Assembly: GCA_040506195.1 (NCBI GenBank)
Contig: JBEVXH010000005.1
Coordinates: forward strand, 62,001-126,000
From: Thiodiazotropha sp040506195
Lineage (GTDB): Bacteria > Pseudomonadota > Gammaproteobacteria > Chromatiales > Chromatiaceae
DNA: 64,000 bases
Direction: 5' to 3'
Positions within the stretch are counted from its first letter, which is position 1. The number at the start of each line of letters is the position of its first letter. The notes under the pieces were generated by a model. That model ran no database searches and was not told where the DNA came from. It was given only the letters and a program-made list of their open reading frames with translations. Of the stretch, positions 35,225 through 42,696 are shown piece by piece. The position numbers and the translations under genes are program-made.

Positions 35225-35293
35225 GCCAAACGGTTGAGGTGTGGGGCTGCAAAAGCCGCAAGGCTTTTGACAGTCCCGCACAAGCGATTTATA
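35225..35293 (-). repeat. attC-like site E (left end of cassette cluster)
   Basis: Arms 35239-35257 and 35262-35281 form a stem of about 18 bp with a four-base loop and one extra T in one arm, an asymmetric bulge typical of attC. The outer core reads GTTTGGC on the minus strand, a poor match to GTTRRRY, so this site is degenerate. Confidence 0.5.
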
Positions 35294-35338
35294 GTTTTTT
35301 AGCTTAAATAGCATTGCTTTATCTCAAGATATTCTACA

Positions 35339-35429
35339 ACTACAACGCCCAGGCTATACGACCCTTACCTCGGCAATGATGGGAGCGACACGAAAGTGAC
35401 GAGGGTCCGTCTAATATCTTTTGTTAGCT
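35339..35429 (-). repeat. attC-like site D
   Basis: The minus strand reads AGCTAAC at the stop of the 35424 gene. An imperfect stem (ACGGACCCTCGTC with GAGGTAAGGGTCGT) follows, ending near a GTTGTAG. The inner pairing is plausible but the left core deviates from consensus. A 38-codon frame starts downstream at about 35323 and runs through site E. Confidence 0.45.
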
Positions 35430-35837
35430 GACTTTGATTTTATTTTGTATAACTTCAATGATCTTATTCCTTTCTTCAGGTGGCACGCCTTTAAGAGGCA
35501 TTACATTACCTACACTGCCTTCTTTTAGGACAACCAAAACATCACTAATTCCAAACTGACGTTTGATTTTTACACCGTTTATATTTTCTAGTTTAATCTC
35601 TGTGTTATTTCCATACCTTAAACAATTATCAGTAATGCTTATAACTGTCCCTTTTGAGGTTACATAGAAGTAACAACCAGAAAGTACGGCGACAAACATA
35701 AATAGCAAAGATAGCATGCTATAGCCGAGAACAAATAATATACAGCCAATAGCGATAAAAATACCTGAACCTGCTGCAATACGGCCAGCAAGTTCATCTG
35801 GTAATGGTTTACTACTCGTCCATTTGTATTCGTCCAT
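35424..35837 (-). CDS. Cassette gene: two-helix membrane protein
   Basis: A 137-residue protein with two adjacent hydrophobic helices (about 21-57) and a C-terminal soluble beta domain (TVISITDNCLRYGNNTEIKLENINGVKIKRQFG) reminiscent of bacterial PH-like membrane proteins, then a helix ending IQNKIKVS. Not recognised as a named family. Its ATG lies 10 bp after a GTTAGCT core, and its stop is embedded in the next attC-like site. Composition is more AT-rich than the surrounding chromosome. Confidence 0.7.
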   Translation of the reverse strand: MDEYKWTSSKPLPDELAGRIAAGSGIFIAIGCILFVLGYSMLSLLFMFVAVLSGCYFYVTSKGTVISITDNCLRYGNNTEIKLENINGVKIKRQFGISDVLVVLKEGSVGNVMPLKGVPPEERNKIIEVIQNKIKVS

Positions 35838-35847
35838 GACGGTATTT

Positions 35848-35907
35848 AGCTAACGGTCAAAGCCAGCTGCGCGCGACAGTGCGCCGGACTGGGCTGACGT
35901 GTTAGAT
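35848..35907 (-). repeat. attC-like site C
   Basis: Bounded on the minus strand by ATCTAAC (35901-35907) and GTTAGCT (35848-35854), with an inner GC-rich stem (GCCCAGTCCGGCGC with GCGCAGCTGGC). The last residues of the 35850 gene (GALSRAAGFDR) are read from inside it, a known trait of translated attC sites. Confidence 0.7.
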
Positions 35908-36338
35908 ACTTCTCCAGATATATTTTCATTCATCATTTTCTCAAATTGATTTGGCACTATGACAGCACCATAAAAGCTAATCAGAAACATACATACCCCT
36001 AATAAAACTAATACCCTGCCCCTAAGAATAGCCCACTTGCCTTCTTGAATATTTGTATCTGATATGACCTTATGTCCAGGTGGCGGGAACTCGCCGGCCC
36101 GAACTACATTTAATCCGAAATAGATAAAATAAACACCAAGCAGTAATACCGGCGTAAGAATTACAATAAATAATAACCTGAAACGCTTAAGCCATTCCCC
36201 TCCTTCTAATCCATCAAGATATGACCCTAGATTGAGTAAACCCGCCCAGATTGCTATAAATAGCCCTCCAATCAGCAAAATCAGACTAACGAAGAATCTT
36301 CGCCGATAGATTAAATCTGCCTTTACTGTCTTTGTCAT
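35850..36338 (-). CDS. Cassette gene: three-helix membrane protein
   Basis: A 162-residue protein with three hydrophobic segments (about 14-34, 50-72, 110-130) and polar loops; no family recognised. Its C-terminal residues come from the attC-like site. The start ATG lies 9 bp after the GTTAGAT core of site B. There is no clear ribosome site, as is usual for cassette genes that rely on the upstream context. Function unknown. Confidence 0.68.
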   Translation of the reverse strand: MTKTVKADLIYRRRFFVSLILLIGGLFIAIWAGLLNLGSYLDGLEGGEWLKRFRLLFIVILTPVLLLGVYFIYFGLNVVRAGEFPPPGHKVISDTNIQEGKWAILRGRVLVLLGVCMFLISFYGAVIVPNQFEKMMNENISGEVSNTSAQSGALSRAAGFDR

Positions 36339-36343
36339 AGGGA

Positions 36344-36407
36344 ATCTAACGAGCCTGTGGAATAACGCCGCATTCAGCGGCTTGTCCGCTGTAATGACTG
36401 GTTAGCC
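36344..36407 (-). repeat. attC-like site B (best example)
   Basis: On the minus strand it runs from GGCTAAC (36401-36407) to GTTAGAT (36344-36350), the latter a perfect GTTRRRY. Inside is a perfect hairpin CAGCGG-CTTGT-CCGCTG with further pairing on both sides; 64 bp in all. It overlaps the stop of the lipoprotein gene and precedes the next ATG by 5 bp plus a short spacer. Confidence 0.75.
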
Positions 36408-36857
36408 ATGACAACGTTGAATAGTGCTACTTAAATTCTCTTTCTTGCAACTATTTTCAATACATACTGATCTGCCAATAATATTATTATCCTCAAAATC
36501 TTGTTTTCTCATAAAAATCTCACTTCCTTTATCTGTCTTTTCTATATTAAATATTATTGAGTTAGTATCGAAATATTTCGTAAGTTCCTCCTTATGGCAT
36601 TTTGAACTTAACCGTAGACCAATCTTTTGACTGGAGTTTTTTAATATTTTTTCTCCAATACTCAACATCTGATCATATTTATCTGTACTTGTTGAATACC
36701 ACCCGTCCTTATCTATCGTATATTCAATTCTATTTTCTTGAAGAGCTTTTTCGAATAATTTTCTTTCGATTGGATCTTGTGAAACCCTATATTTATTCTC
36801 TTGCCCACAACCTATTAAGAGCAACAAGATCACGACTATGAGTGTGTGTTCTTTCAT
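36402..36857 (-). CDS. Cassette gene: small lipoprotein
   Basis: A 151-residue protein with a lipoprotein signal (hydrophobic core, lipobox LLIGC at about residues 13-17). The mature part is polar and Lys/Asn/Ser-rich, with three further Cys residues near the C-terminus (CIENSCKK, QRCHG). Not assigned to a family. The gene is markedly AT-rich compared with the housekeeping genes, which supports foreign origin. Its start follows a GTTAGCC core at 36867-36873. Confidence 0.72.
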   Translation of the reverse strand: MKEHTLIVVILLLLIGCGQENKYRVSQDPIERKLFEKALQENRIEYTIDKDGWYSTSTDKYDQMLSIGEKILKNSSQKIGLRLSSKCHKEELTKYFDTNSIIFNIEKTDKGSEIFMRKQDFEDNNIIGRSVCIENSCKKENLSSTIQRCHG

Positions 36858-36866
36858 TCTGCTTGT

Positions 36867-36922
36867 GGCTAACAGTTGCTTATATTGCCGGCTCTTATTA
36901 TCGCGTTATGTCGCCGGCTCTA
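36867..36922 (-). repeat. Degenerate attC-like site A with 18-bp direct repeat
   Basis: GTTAGCC lies at the right place before the lipoprotein gene, but the inner pairing is weak. Instead two direct copies of AGAGCCGGC followed by A/T-rich ATA-AGC or ATAACGC stand 7 bp apart (about 36877-36895 and 36902-36922). This may be a rearranged or recombined site. Confidence 0.4.
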
Positions 36923-37344
36923 AATATTGTGCTATGCCGACAAATGTATTCAAAAAGTTCTCAAAGATCCAATGAGATTTCAATAGATGCCGACAACGAC
37001 AGGTTCTCTGTGATACCAGATGAAAATAAGTTCTAAGCCGGGACGTTTGATCAGGGGGCGGCCGGCAATGCAAAACCGGCTTGGCTTTACGGATTGATTC
37101 CATTGTTTCCATGGCGACGGGTATCCGTTTGTTTCACCTCATAAGTCACAGTATTATTAAGGTTTTCGGTGGTGAAACGCAAGAATATGGGGCTTCAGGC
37201 GGTGAGGTGCTATTGATTTCAGGCTTTTACTTCGCCCTTTGGTGACAAACAGTTTGTTTGGTGGAGATTGTTCTGGAGAACAGGCTGCCGGGGATAGTCA
37301 GATCATGCAAACCATCTTGAATGGGAATGGTGGTTTGTTGAAAT
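36923..37344. other. Gap with cassette debris, no intact gene
   Basis: This stretch has only short frames on either strand. A minus-strand frame ending at 36906 (FENFLNTFVGIAQYLEPAT) may be the tail of a lost cassette gene, but no start, ribosome site or family match supports it. The part 37040-37300 is unremarkable non-coding sequence. Confidence 0.4.
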
Positions 37345-37370
37345 GGTGCCCGTCAGGAACGACGGGCACC
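37345..37370 (-). terminator. Hairpin terminator after the parvulin gene
   Basis: GGTGCCCGTC (37345-37354) and GACGGGCACC (37361-37370) form a perfect 10-bp stem with a 6-nt loop, 22 bp beyond the stop of the leftward gene. The following minus-strand bases are ATTTC, so the U-run is poor; it may terminate with help of Rho or protect the 3' end. Confidence 0.65.
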
Positions 37371-37391
37371 CTGTTTTGATGACGCTTTGGA

Positions 37392-38420
37392 TTATTTGGC
37401 CGCTTCAGCCGGTTTGTCCATCTCGGCGTTTGCTTCCATGCTTGGTGTTGAGCTGTCAGACACTGGTGCTTCCCCGGCAGGAGCGGCCACGGGTGCTGCG
37501 GCGATTGGGTCGGCAGCAGGGGCGGGCTTGGCGTTCTTTTCATTGAAGACCAGTTTGCTGGAATCGCGCAGGCCCTGCATGTAATCGGAGAGGGCGACCT
37601 GTTTCAGCTTGTTGACGATCTTGCCCTTGACGCTGTCCAGTGACGGCGCCTCTGACACACGGGTGTCCTCCAGCAGAATGACATGCCAGCCGAACTGGGT
37701 CTCTACCGGGGCTGCGCTGTATTTGCCTTTTTCCAGGGTTTTCAGGGCGTCGCCAAAGGGTTTCACCATCTGCGCCACATCGAACCAGCCGAGGTCGCCA
37801 CCATTCTTACCGGTGGGTCCGGTTGAATGTTCGACGGCGAGTTCAGCGAAATCGGCGCCGCCATCGAGTTTTTCGATCAGCGCGGTTGCTTCATCCTGTT
37901 CTTTCACGAGGATATGCCTGGCCTTGTATTCATTGCCGGACTGTCCTGCATAATCCTCCTGATAAGCCTTCTGGATATCCTCTTCGCTGGGCTCGTGGTT
38001 GCCTGCGAAGTCCTGGATGGCGATCTGGGTCAGCAGCTTGGCTTTCAACAGGTCAACCGATGCCGCGACTTCCGGCCGCTGTAGAATACCCTGTTTCTCC
38101 GCATCCTGTGCCACGATGATGATATTGGACAGCTCATTGAGCACACTCATCTGCATCTCAGGGGAGTTTTGCGCATCGGGCACGTTGCGCATGCGATCCT
38201 GAAAGTAGAGGCTGTACATGGTGCGGGTAATCGCTTCGCCATTGACGGTGAGCAGGGTTTCGACATCCATGTCGCCGGTTGTGGGTTCGTTCATTTCGGG
38301 TACGGTGGCGGGACGGTCGCTGTCCGTCTTGGCTGCGGTTGAAGCCTGGTCCGTAGACTGGTTGCAGGCTGTCAGCAGTCCTGCGCTGCAAACTGCAGCT
38401 AATAAGATCTTAGTTTTCAT
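37392..38420 (-). CDS. Parvulin-type peptidyl-prolyl isomerase lipoprotein
   Basis: A 342-residue PpiC/SurA-like foldase. The lipobox is LLTAC with Cys at 19. A SurA-N-like helical region spans about 55-155 and the rotamase domain about 160-262, with ARHILV, GGDLGWF and ETQFGWHVILLED. The C-terminal 60 residues are a low-complexity Ala/Pro tail. It is probably anchored in the outer membrane or inner membrane facing the periplasm. It is followed leftward by a strong hairpin. The start is ATG 38420. Confidence 0.9.
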   Translation of the reverse strand: MKTKILLAAVCSAGLLTACNQSTDQASTAAKTDSDRPATVPEMNEPTTGDMDVETLLTVNGEAITRTMYSLYFQDRMRNVPDAQNSPEMQMSVLNELSNIIIVAQDAEKQGILQRPEVAASVDLLKAKLLTQIAIQDFAGNHEPSEEDIQKAYQEDYAGQSGNEYKARHILVKEQDEATALIEKLDGGADFAELAVEHSTGPTGKNGGDLGWFDVAQMVKPFGDALKTLEKGKYSAAPVETQFGWHVILLEDTRVSEAPSLDSVKGKIVNKLKQVALSDYMQGLRDSSKLVFNEKNAKPAPAADPIAAAPVAAPAGEAPVSDSSTPSMEANAEMDKPAEAAK

Positions 38421-38476
38421 CGTTGAACTTACCTAGTTGTGATTGATCTGTTTAATTGGGTTTAGCACTGTCGCCG

Positions 38477-38779
38477 TCAGGCTGGCAGTACTTTCTTAAA
38501 CGGTTTTACCTGGACCCGTGCATAGACACCCGCCTCGATATAGGGGTCCGCATCGGCCCAGGCCTTGGCGTTCTCGAGGCTGTCGAACTCGGCGACGATC
38601 AGACTGCCGGAAAAACCGGCGGAACCGGGGTCCTCGCTATCGATCATCGGGTGGGGGCCGGCCAGCAAAAGGCGCCCCTCGTCCTGGAGCTGTTTCAGTC
38701 TCGCCAGGTGATCCCCCCGTGCCTTGAGGCGTTGCTCCAGGCTGTCATCCCGATCCTCGGCAATGATTGCGTAGTACAC
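38477..38779 (-). CDS. yciI: YciI-family protein
   Basis: A 100-residue dimeric alpha/beta-barrel protein. It begins MYYAIIAEDRDDS, with the His-Asp type motif region HLARLKQLQDEGRLLLAGPHP, then GSLIVAEFDSLENAKAWADADPYIEAGVY. The family includes dehydrochlorinase-like and EthD-like enzymes; this member's substrate is unknown. It lies 10 bp downstream of yciB, the same order as in E. coli relatives, and is probably co-transcribed. Confidence 0.92.
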   Translation of the reverse strand: MYYAIIAEDRDDSLEQRLKARGDHLARLKQLQDEGRLLLAGPHPMIDSEDPGSAGFSGSLIVAEFDSLENAKAWADADPYIEAGVYARVQVKPFKKVLPA

Positions 38780-38789
38780 TTAACTCCCC

Positions 38790-39455
38790 TTATGTATTAA
38801 TCGACTCAGGTTCATCATCATTGATATGGCGCGCCAGGTAGAAGGCCTGCAGGATGATAAATCCCAGGGTCAGCCCCATGATGCCAAATAATTTGAAGTT
38901 GACCCAAGTCTCCTCCAGGGTGTGCGCAGTATTGCACATCTCCAGTTCGTTTCCCTGAAAATGCTGGCCGCAGTTGTCGTAGTCGATCTGCTGCAGACCC
39001 GTGAGTTCCATCAGTTGATGTTCAACGACGAAGAAATCGTTGGCCACATAGAGGTTGAGAAAGCCCAACAAGATAAAGAACAGGCTCCAGGTCAGATTGA
39101 GCCGTTTCCATACCGGATCCGGCACGGAGATGCTGCTCTCCATCATCCGTTGAACCAGCGGCTTTTTACCAATATATTGGCTGGCAAGAAAAGTGGCGCC
39201 GAACAGCCAGTTGATCACGGAGGGTTTCCACATGATAAAGGTGCGGTCCTGCAGCAGGATGGTCAGGCCACCGAAAACCAGCAGGATGCCGAATGTAATC
39301 AGGTGCATCTTCTCCACATGCCGCTTGCGCAGCCAGCCGTAGGCAACCTGAACCACGGAGGATGCGATGGCGACAGCGGTGGCGACATAGATGCCGTACA
39401 GCTTGTAGGCCACGAAAAAGAGTATGACCGGAAAAAAATCAGCAAGAAATTTCAT
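38790..39455 (-). CDS. yciB: Inner membrane-spanning protein YciB (septation protein A)
   Basis: YciB is a multi-helix inner membrane protein that interacts with cell elongation and division proteins. The N-terminus MKFLADFFPVILFFVAYK is diagnostic; WKPSVINWLFGATFL and WKRLNLTWSLFFILLG follow. Five or six transmembrane helices are visible. At 221 aa it is longer than the E. coli protein (179) because of a Cys-containing polar insert near 155-180 (DYDNCGQHFQGNELEMCNT). It precedes yciI by 10 bp. Confidence 0.94.
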   Translation of the reverse strand: MKFLADFFPVILFFVAYKLYGIYVATAVAIASSVVQVAYGWLRKRHVEKMHLITFGILLVFGGLTILLQDRTFIMWKPSVINWLFGATFLASQYIGKKPLVQRMMESSISVPDPVWKRLNLTWSLFFILLGFLNLYVANDFFVVEHQLMELTGLQQIDYDNCGQHFQGNELEMCNTAHTLEETWVNFKLFGIMGLTLGFIILQAFYLARHINDDEPESINT

Positions 39456-39558
39456 TACGAGATCAGTGTGTTACAAAAAAAGCATAGTATCGATGGCTGG
39501 CTGAATAGTACACCATGTTTTTACTTTGTTTAGTGACCGCTCATAAAAACTTGGCCAA

Positions 39559-40305
39559 TCAGTGAAGCGTTCTGGGCTGGCCCCAGAGATTATAATATTT
39601 TTCAACAACTTCCCTGACTTGCTGCGGATAGTTGAGGGCGTCCATCTGTTCCATGCCTTCACGAAAAAAGTTGGGCGCCTGATCGGGCAGCAGGCGGCAC
39701 AGGGTCTGATAAGCCTCCTCGATCAGTTCGGGCTGATAGCTGCGGGTGGCGATTATTGCTTGATTCATTAACAAAATACTCCAGGGCTGCGCTTTTTCCA
39801 GCCGTACGCGCTCCTGTTGCATGGTTGGTTCGAGGGCCTTGATCAACTCCATCGACAGCTCATAGAGTTGCCGCAGTTGAGAAGGTTCCCGGAATCTGTT
39901 CGCCAGGCGGGCAAGGGAGTTGATCACCGGCTCCAGGGTGCGCAGCTCTCCTTTGTGGCGTACGATCCAGAGCGCCATGGGCAGGGTCAGGTCTTCCATC
40001 TCCTCACTCTCCTGCGGCATCTTCAGGCCGGCGGCGGCGGTCGAGAAATCGACCATCAGTTGGATGCCGTAATCGCCGAGTTCGCTCAGCTCATTCAGTG
40101 ATGGGTGCGGGTTCTCGCGTGTACTATCCACCTGCCCGGACAGAATCTCCAACAGCTCCATCAGCCGATGCATCGCCTGCTGCAGTGCCGAGGGGGAGTG
40201 GTCCGGCTCTTCGACGCCGGCCTGCTTGCCGGCCGACACCACCGCTGGAGCGATAGCGTCGAATCGTTGTCCTATGTAAGTCAGGTCGAGTACTGGAAAT
40301 AACAT
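39559..40305 (-). CDS. Conserved-looking hypothetical protein
   Basis: A 248-residue soluble protein, not recognised. It appears all-helical with several amphipathic stretches (LQQAMHRLMELLEILSG, LRQLYELSMELIKALE, LIEEAYQTLCRLLPD). There is no signal peptide or membrane helix. It begins MLFPVLDLTYIGQRFDAI and diverges from the RNase AM gene across about 100 bp. The C-terminal FFREGMEQMDALNYPQQVREVVEKYYNLWG suggests a packed helical end. Function unknown. Confidence 0.7.
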   Translation of the reverse strand: MLFPVLDLTYIGQRFDAIAPAVVSAGKQAGVEEPDHSPSALQQAMHRLMELLEILSGQVDSTRENPHPSLNELSELGDYGIQLMVDFSTAAAGLKMPQESEEMEDLTLPMALWIVRHKGELRTLEPVINSLARLANRFREPSQLRQLYELSMELIKALEPTMQQERVRLEKAQPWSILLMNQAIIATRSYQPELIEEAYQTLCRLLPDQAPNFFREGMEQMDALNYPQQVREVVEKYYNLWGQPRTLH

Positions 40306-40404
40306 CGCGTCATTGTATCAGCCTGCAATGATGGCGTCCGGGGCTGACCTCTATTTTTCGGTAAACCTATCGGTTTCACCCTACTATGGGTACAATCCGC
40401 CCCC

Positions 40405-41274
40405 ATGTTTTGCGAATACGATCTCCATAGCCACTCCACAGCCTCAGACGGGACCCTCTCGCCCGGGGATCTGGTCAACCGTGCGGCCAATGCGGGCGTA
40501 CGGGTATTGGCGCTCACCGATCACGACACCACCGCCGGTATCGAGGAGGCTTTGTCGGCTGCCTCAAGCTGTGGCCTGGCGTTGATACCCGGCGTGGAGA
40601 TATCGGTTACCTGGAATAAGCATACTGTCCACATCGTCGGACTGAATGTGGATCATGATAATCGCGCCCTGCAACTGGGGCTGCGCGAGCTGAGGCGGTT
40701 TCGCGATTGGCGTGCCAAAGAGATTGCCGAGAGACTCGGGAAGGCCGGTATCGGAGGCGCCTATGAAGGTGCGCTTGCCCACTCCAACGGTACCCTGCTG
40801 AGCCGTACCCATTTTGCCCGCTATCTGGTCGAGCAGGGTCTGGCAAGCGATGAGCGCAGGGTCTTCAAGCACTACCTGGTGAAAGGAAAACCCGGCTTCG
40901 TTGCCGGTCAATGGGCTGAACTGGCTCAGGCTGTGGAATGGATACACGACGCCGGGGGCGCGGCCGTGGTGGCGCATCCCGCACGCTACAAAATGACCCG
41001 CTCGAAATTGAGGCGATTGTTCAGTGAATTTGTCGAGCTGGGGGGTGAGGCTATCGAGGTGGTCTCCGGCAGCCATAGTCGAGACGACTACTTTACGATG
41101 GCCAAGCATGCCGGCGATTTCGGCTTGCAGGCCTCGGCCGGTTCGGATTTCCATTCCCCGGACAACCCCTGGGTCGAGTTTGGACAGCTGCCGTTGTTGC
41201 CCGACAATTGCCGTCCCGTATGGTCGGATTGGGTGATCGAAACGGCAACGTCTGATATCCGAAAGGCCGTATAG
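40405..41274 (+). CDS. rnm: PHP-domain 5'-3' exoribonuclease (RNase AM / YciV)
   Basis: A 289-residue PHP phosphoesterase. The metal ligands begin with YDLHSHSTASDGTLSP, then LTDHDTTAG, IPGVEIS, VAHPARY and GSDFHSP near residue 250. E. coli YciV/RNase AM matures the 5' ends of ribosomal RNAs and degrades pAp-type substrates. The ATG at 40405 lies close to a weak ribosome site. It is followed after 17 bp by the yciO-like gene, as in many gammaproteobacteria. Confidence 0.93.
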   Translation: MFCEYDLHSHSTASDGTLSPGDLVNRAANAGVRVLALTDHDTTAGIEEALSAASSCGLALIPGVEISVTWNKHTVHIVGLNVDHDNRALQLGLRELRRFRDWRAKEIAERLGKAGIGGAYEGALAHSNGTLLSRTHFARYLVEQGLASDERRVFKHYLVKGKPGFVAGQWAELAQAVEWIHDAGGAAVVAHPARYKMTRSKLRRLFSEFVELGGEAIEVVSGSHSRDDYFTMAKHAGDFGLQASAGSDFHSPDNPWVEFGQLPLLPDNCRPVWSDWVIETATSDIRKAV

Positions 41275-41291
41275 TTGCCAAGGCAAATACG

Positions 41292-41915
41292 ATGGCCCTG
41301 TTCCTCCAGATACATCCGGACAATCCCCAGCCGCGGTTGATCACTCAGGCGGTTGAGATCATTCGCGAGGGTGGCCTGGTGATCTACCCCACCGATTCCA
41401 GCTATGCCTTTGGATGCCATATCGGCGACAAGGGGGCGATGGAGCGTATTCGGCGCATCCGTAAGGTGGAGCAGTCCCACAACTTCACCCTGGTATGCCG
41501 GGATCTGACAGAGATCTCCAACTACGCCAAGATCGACAACCGCGATTACCGCCTGTTGAAGGCGTTGACCCCCGGCCCCTATACCTTCATCCATAAGGCC
41601 ACCAAGCAGGTTCCCAGGCGGCTTATGCATCCCCGGCGAAAGACTATCGGTATCCGGGTGCCCGACAATGCCATCGTCAGCGCCCTGCTGGAGGAGCTGG
41701 CAGAACCGATCATGAGCACCACCCTGATCATGCCGGGGGAGGAGATGCCCCTGACCGATCCCTACGAGATACGGGATCTATTGGATCATCAAGTGGATCT
41801 AATCATCGATGGCGGCTATTGCGGTTTCGAACCCACAACAGTAGTGGTGATGACCGAGGAGTTGCCCGAGGTGGTGCGGGCAGGGAAGGGCGATACATCC
41901 ATGTTCGATGTATAA
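41292..41915 (+). CDS. YciO/YrdC-family protein (threonylcarbamoyl-AMP synthase fold)
   Basis: A 207-residue protein of the TsaC/YrdC superfamily. The motifs GLVIYPTDSSYAFGC, IRKVEQSHNFTLVC, PGPYTFIHKATKQVP and KTIGIRVPDN match the nucleotide-binding KxR-SxN frame. The YciO branch has the same fold as TsaC, which makes the t6A37 intermediate, but lower activity. Which branch this belongs to cannot be decided by eye; position next to rnm favours YciO. Confidence 0.88.
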   Translation: MALFLQIHPDNPQPRLITQAVEIIREGGLVIYPTDSSYAFGCHIGDKGAMERIRRIRKVEQSHNFTLVCRDLTEISNYAKIDNRDYRLLKALTPGPYTFIHKATKQVPRRLMHPRRKTIGIRVPDNAIVSALLEELAEPIMSTTLIMPGEEMPLTDPYEIRDLLDHQVDLIIDGGYCGFEPTTVVVMTEELPEVVRAGKGDTSMFDV

Positions 41916-42001
41916 TCGATCGTTTATCTCGTGCCTTACGCCAAATACTGTCTCAGCTTATTGAAAAACCGTGAAATCTATACATTCAGGATCTACATGC
42001 A

Positions 42002-42694
42002 ATGCAAGGGCTTAGTCTGATTCAAAAGCTGGCGATCTTCGTTCTGCCCTTGATCTTCGCCATTACCGTGCATGAGGCGGCCCATGGCTGGATGGCCAAG
42101 CGCCTGGGGGACAAGACCGCGCAGATGTTGGGGCGGGTTACCCTGAACCCCTTAAAGCATATCGATCCGGTGGGTACCATCCTGGTGCCATTGGGTCTCT
42201 ATCTACTGACCGGATTTATGTTCGGCTGGGCCAAACCGGTGCCGGTCAACTGGAATAATCTGCATAAGCCTAAAAGGGATATGGGCCTGGTCGCTCTGGC
42301 CGGCCCAGGTGCTAATCTCATCATGGCGCTGATCTGGTCGATCCTGGTATACGTCGGTGCGTTGATGCTGGAAAGCTTCGCCTGGTTGGGGGTGCCCCTG
42401 GTGTTGATGGGGGTTACGGGTGTGCTGATCAATACTATTTTGATGGCGCTCAACATGCTGCCTGTTCCGCCGCTGGATGGCGGCAGGGTGGTCTATTCCC
42501 TGTTACCGCCAAAACAGGCGCACGCCTATTCCAAGCTAGAAACCTACGGCCTCATTATCGTGCTTGCATTACTCATGACAGGACTCCTGGGTTTCATCCT
42601 CGAGCCTGTCGTTGCAATTACCATCATGATCCTGCCGGCCAGTGATATAGTTGCCAATCTTATTCCTGTGATTCTCAGTCCAGCGAGGAGTTAG
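42002..42694 (+). CDS. Site-2 protease family M50 membrane metalloprotease
   Basis: A 230-residue intramembrane protease of the compact SpoIVFB-like type without a PDZ domain. The zinc motif HEAAHGW lies in helix 1 (residues about 23-29), and the second ligand motif NMLPVPPLDGGR is near residue 155. Four to six transmembrane helices are visible. It sits 2 bp before trpS in the block trpS-scpA-scpB-rluB, a frequent arrangement. Substrate unknown. Confidence 0.9.
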   Translation: MQGLSLIQKLAIFVLPLIFAITVHEAAHGWMAKRLGDKTAQMLGRVTLNPLKHIDPVGTILVPLGLYLLTGFMFGWAKPVPVNWNNLHKPKRDMGLVALAGPGANLIMALIWSILVYVGALMLESFAWLGVPLVLMGVTGVLINTILMALNMLPVPPLDGGRVVYSLLPPKQAHAYSKLETYGLIIVLALLMTGLLGFILEPVVAITIMILPASDIVANLIPVILSPARS

Positions 42695-42696
42695 TT

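Larger units (their letters stand above)
35225..36911 (-). mobile_element. Integron cassette cluster without integrase (CALIN-like)
   Basis: Three small, AT-rich leftward genes (35424, 35850, 36402) are separated by short palindromic blocks bounded by GTTRRRY-like and reversed TAAC elements, as in attC recombination sites. In each case the start codon lies 9-16 bp after a GTTAG core. Two blocks (36344-36407, 35848-35907) are convincing; three others are weaker. No integron integrase gene is in the window. The cluster fits a chromosomal cassette array or a remnant of one. Confidence 0.7.
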
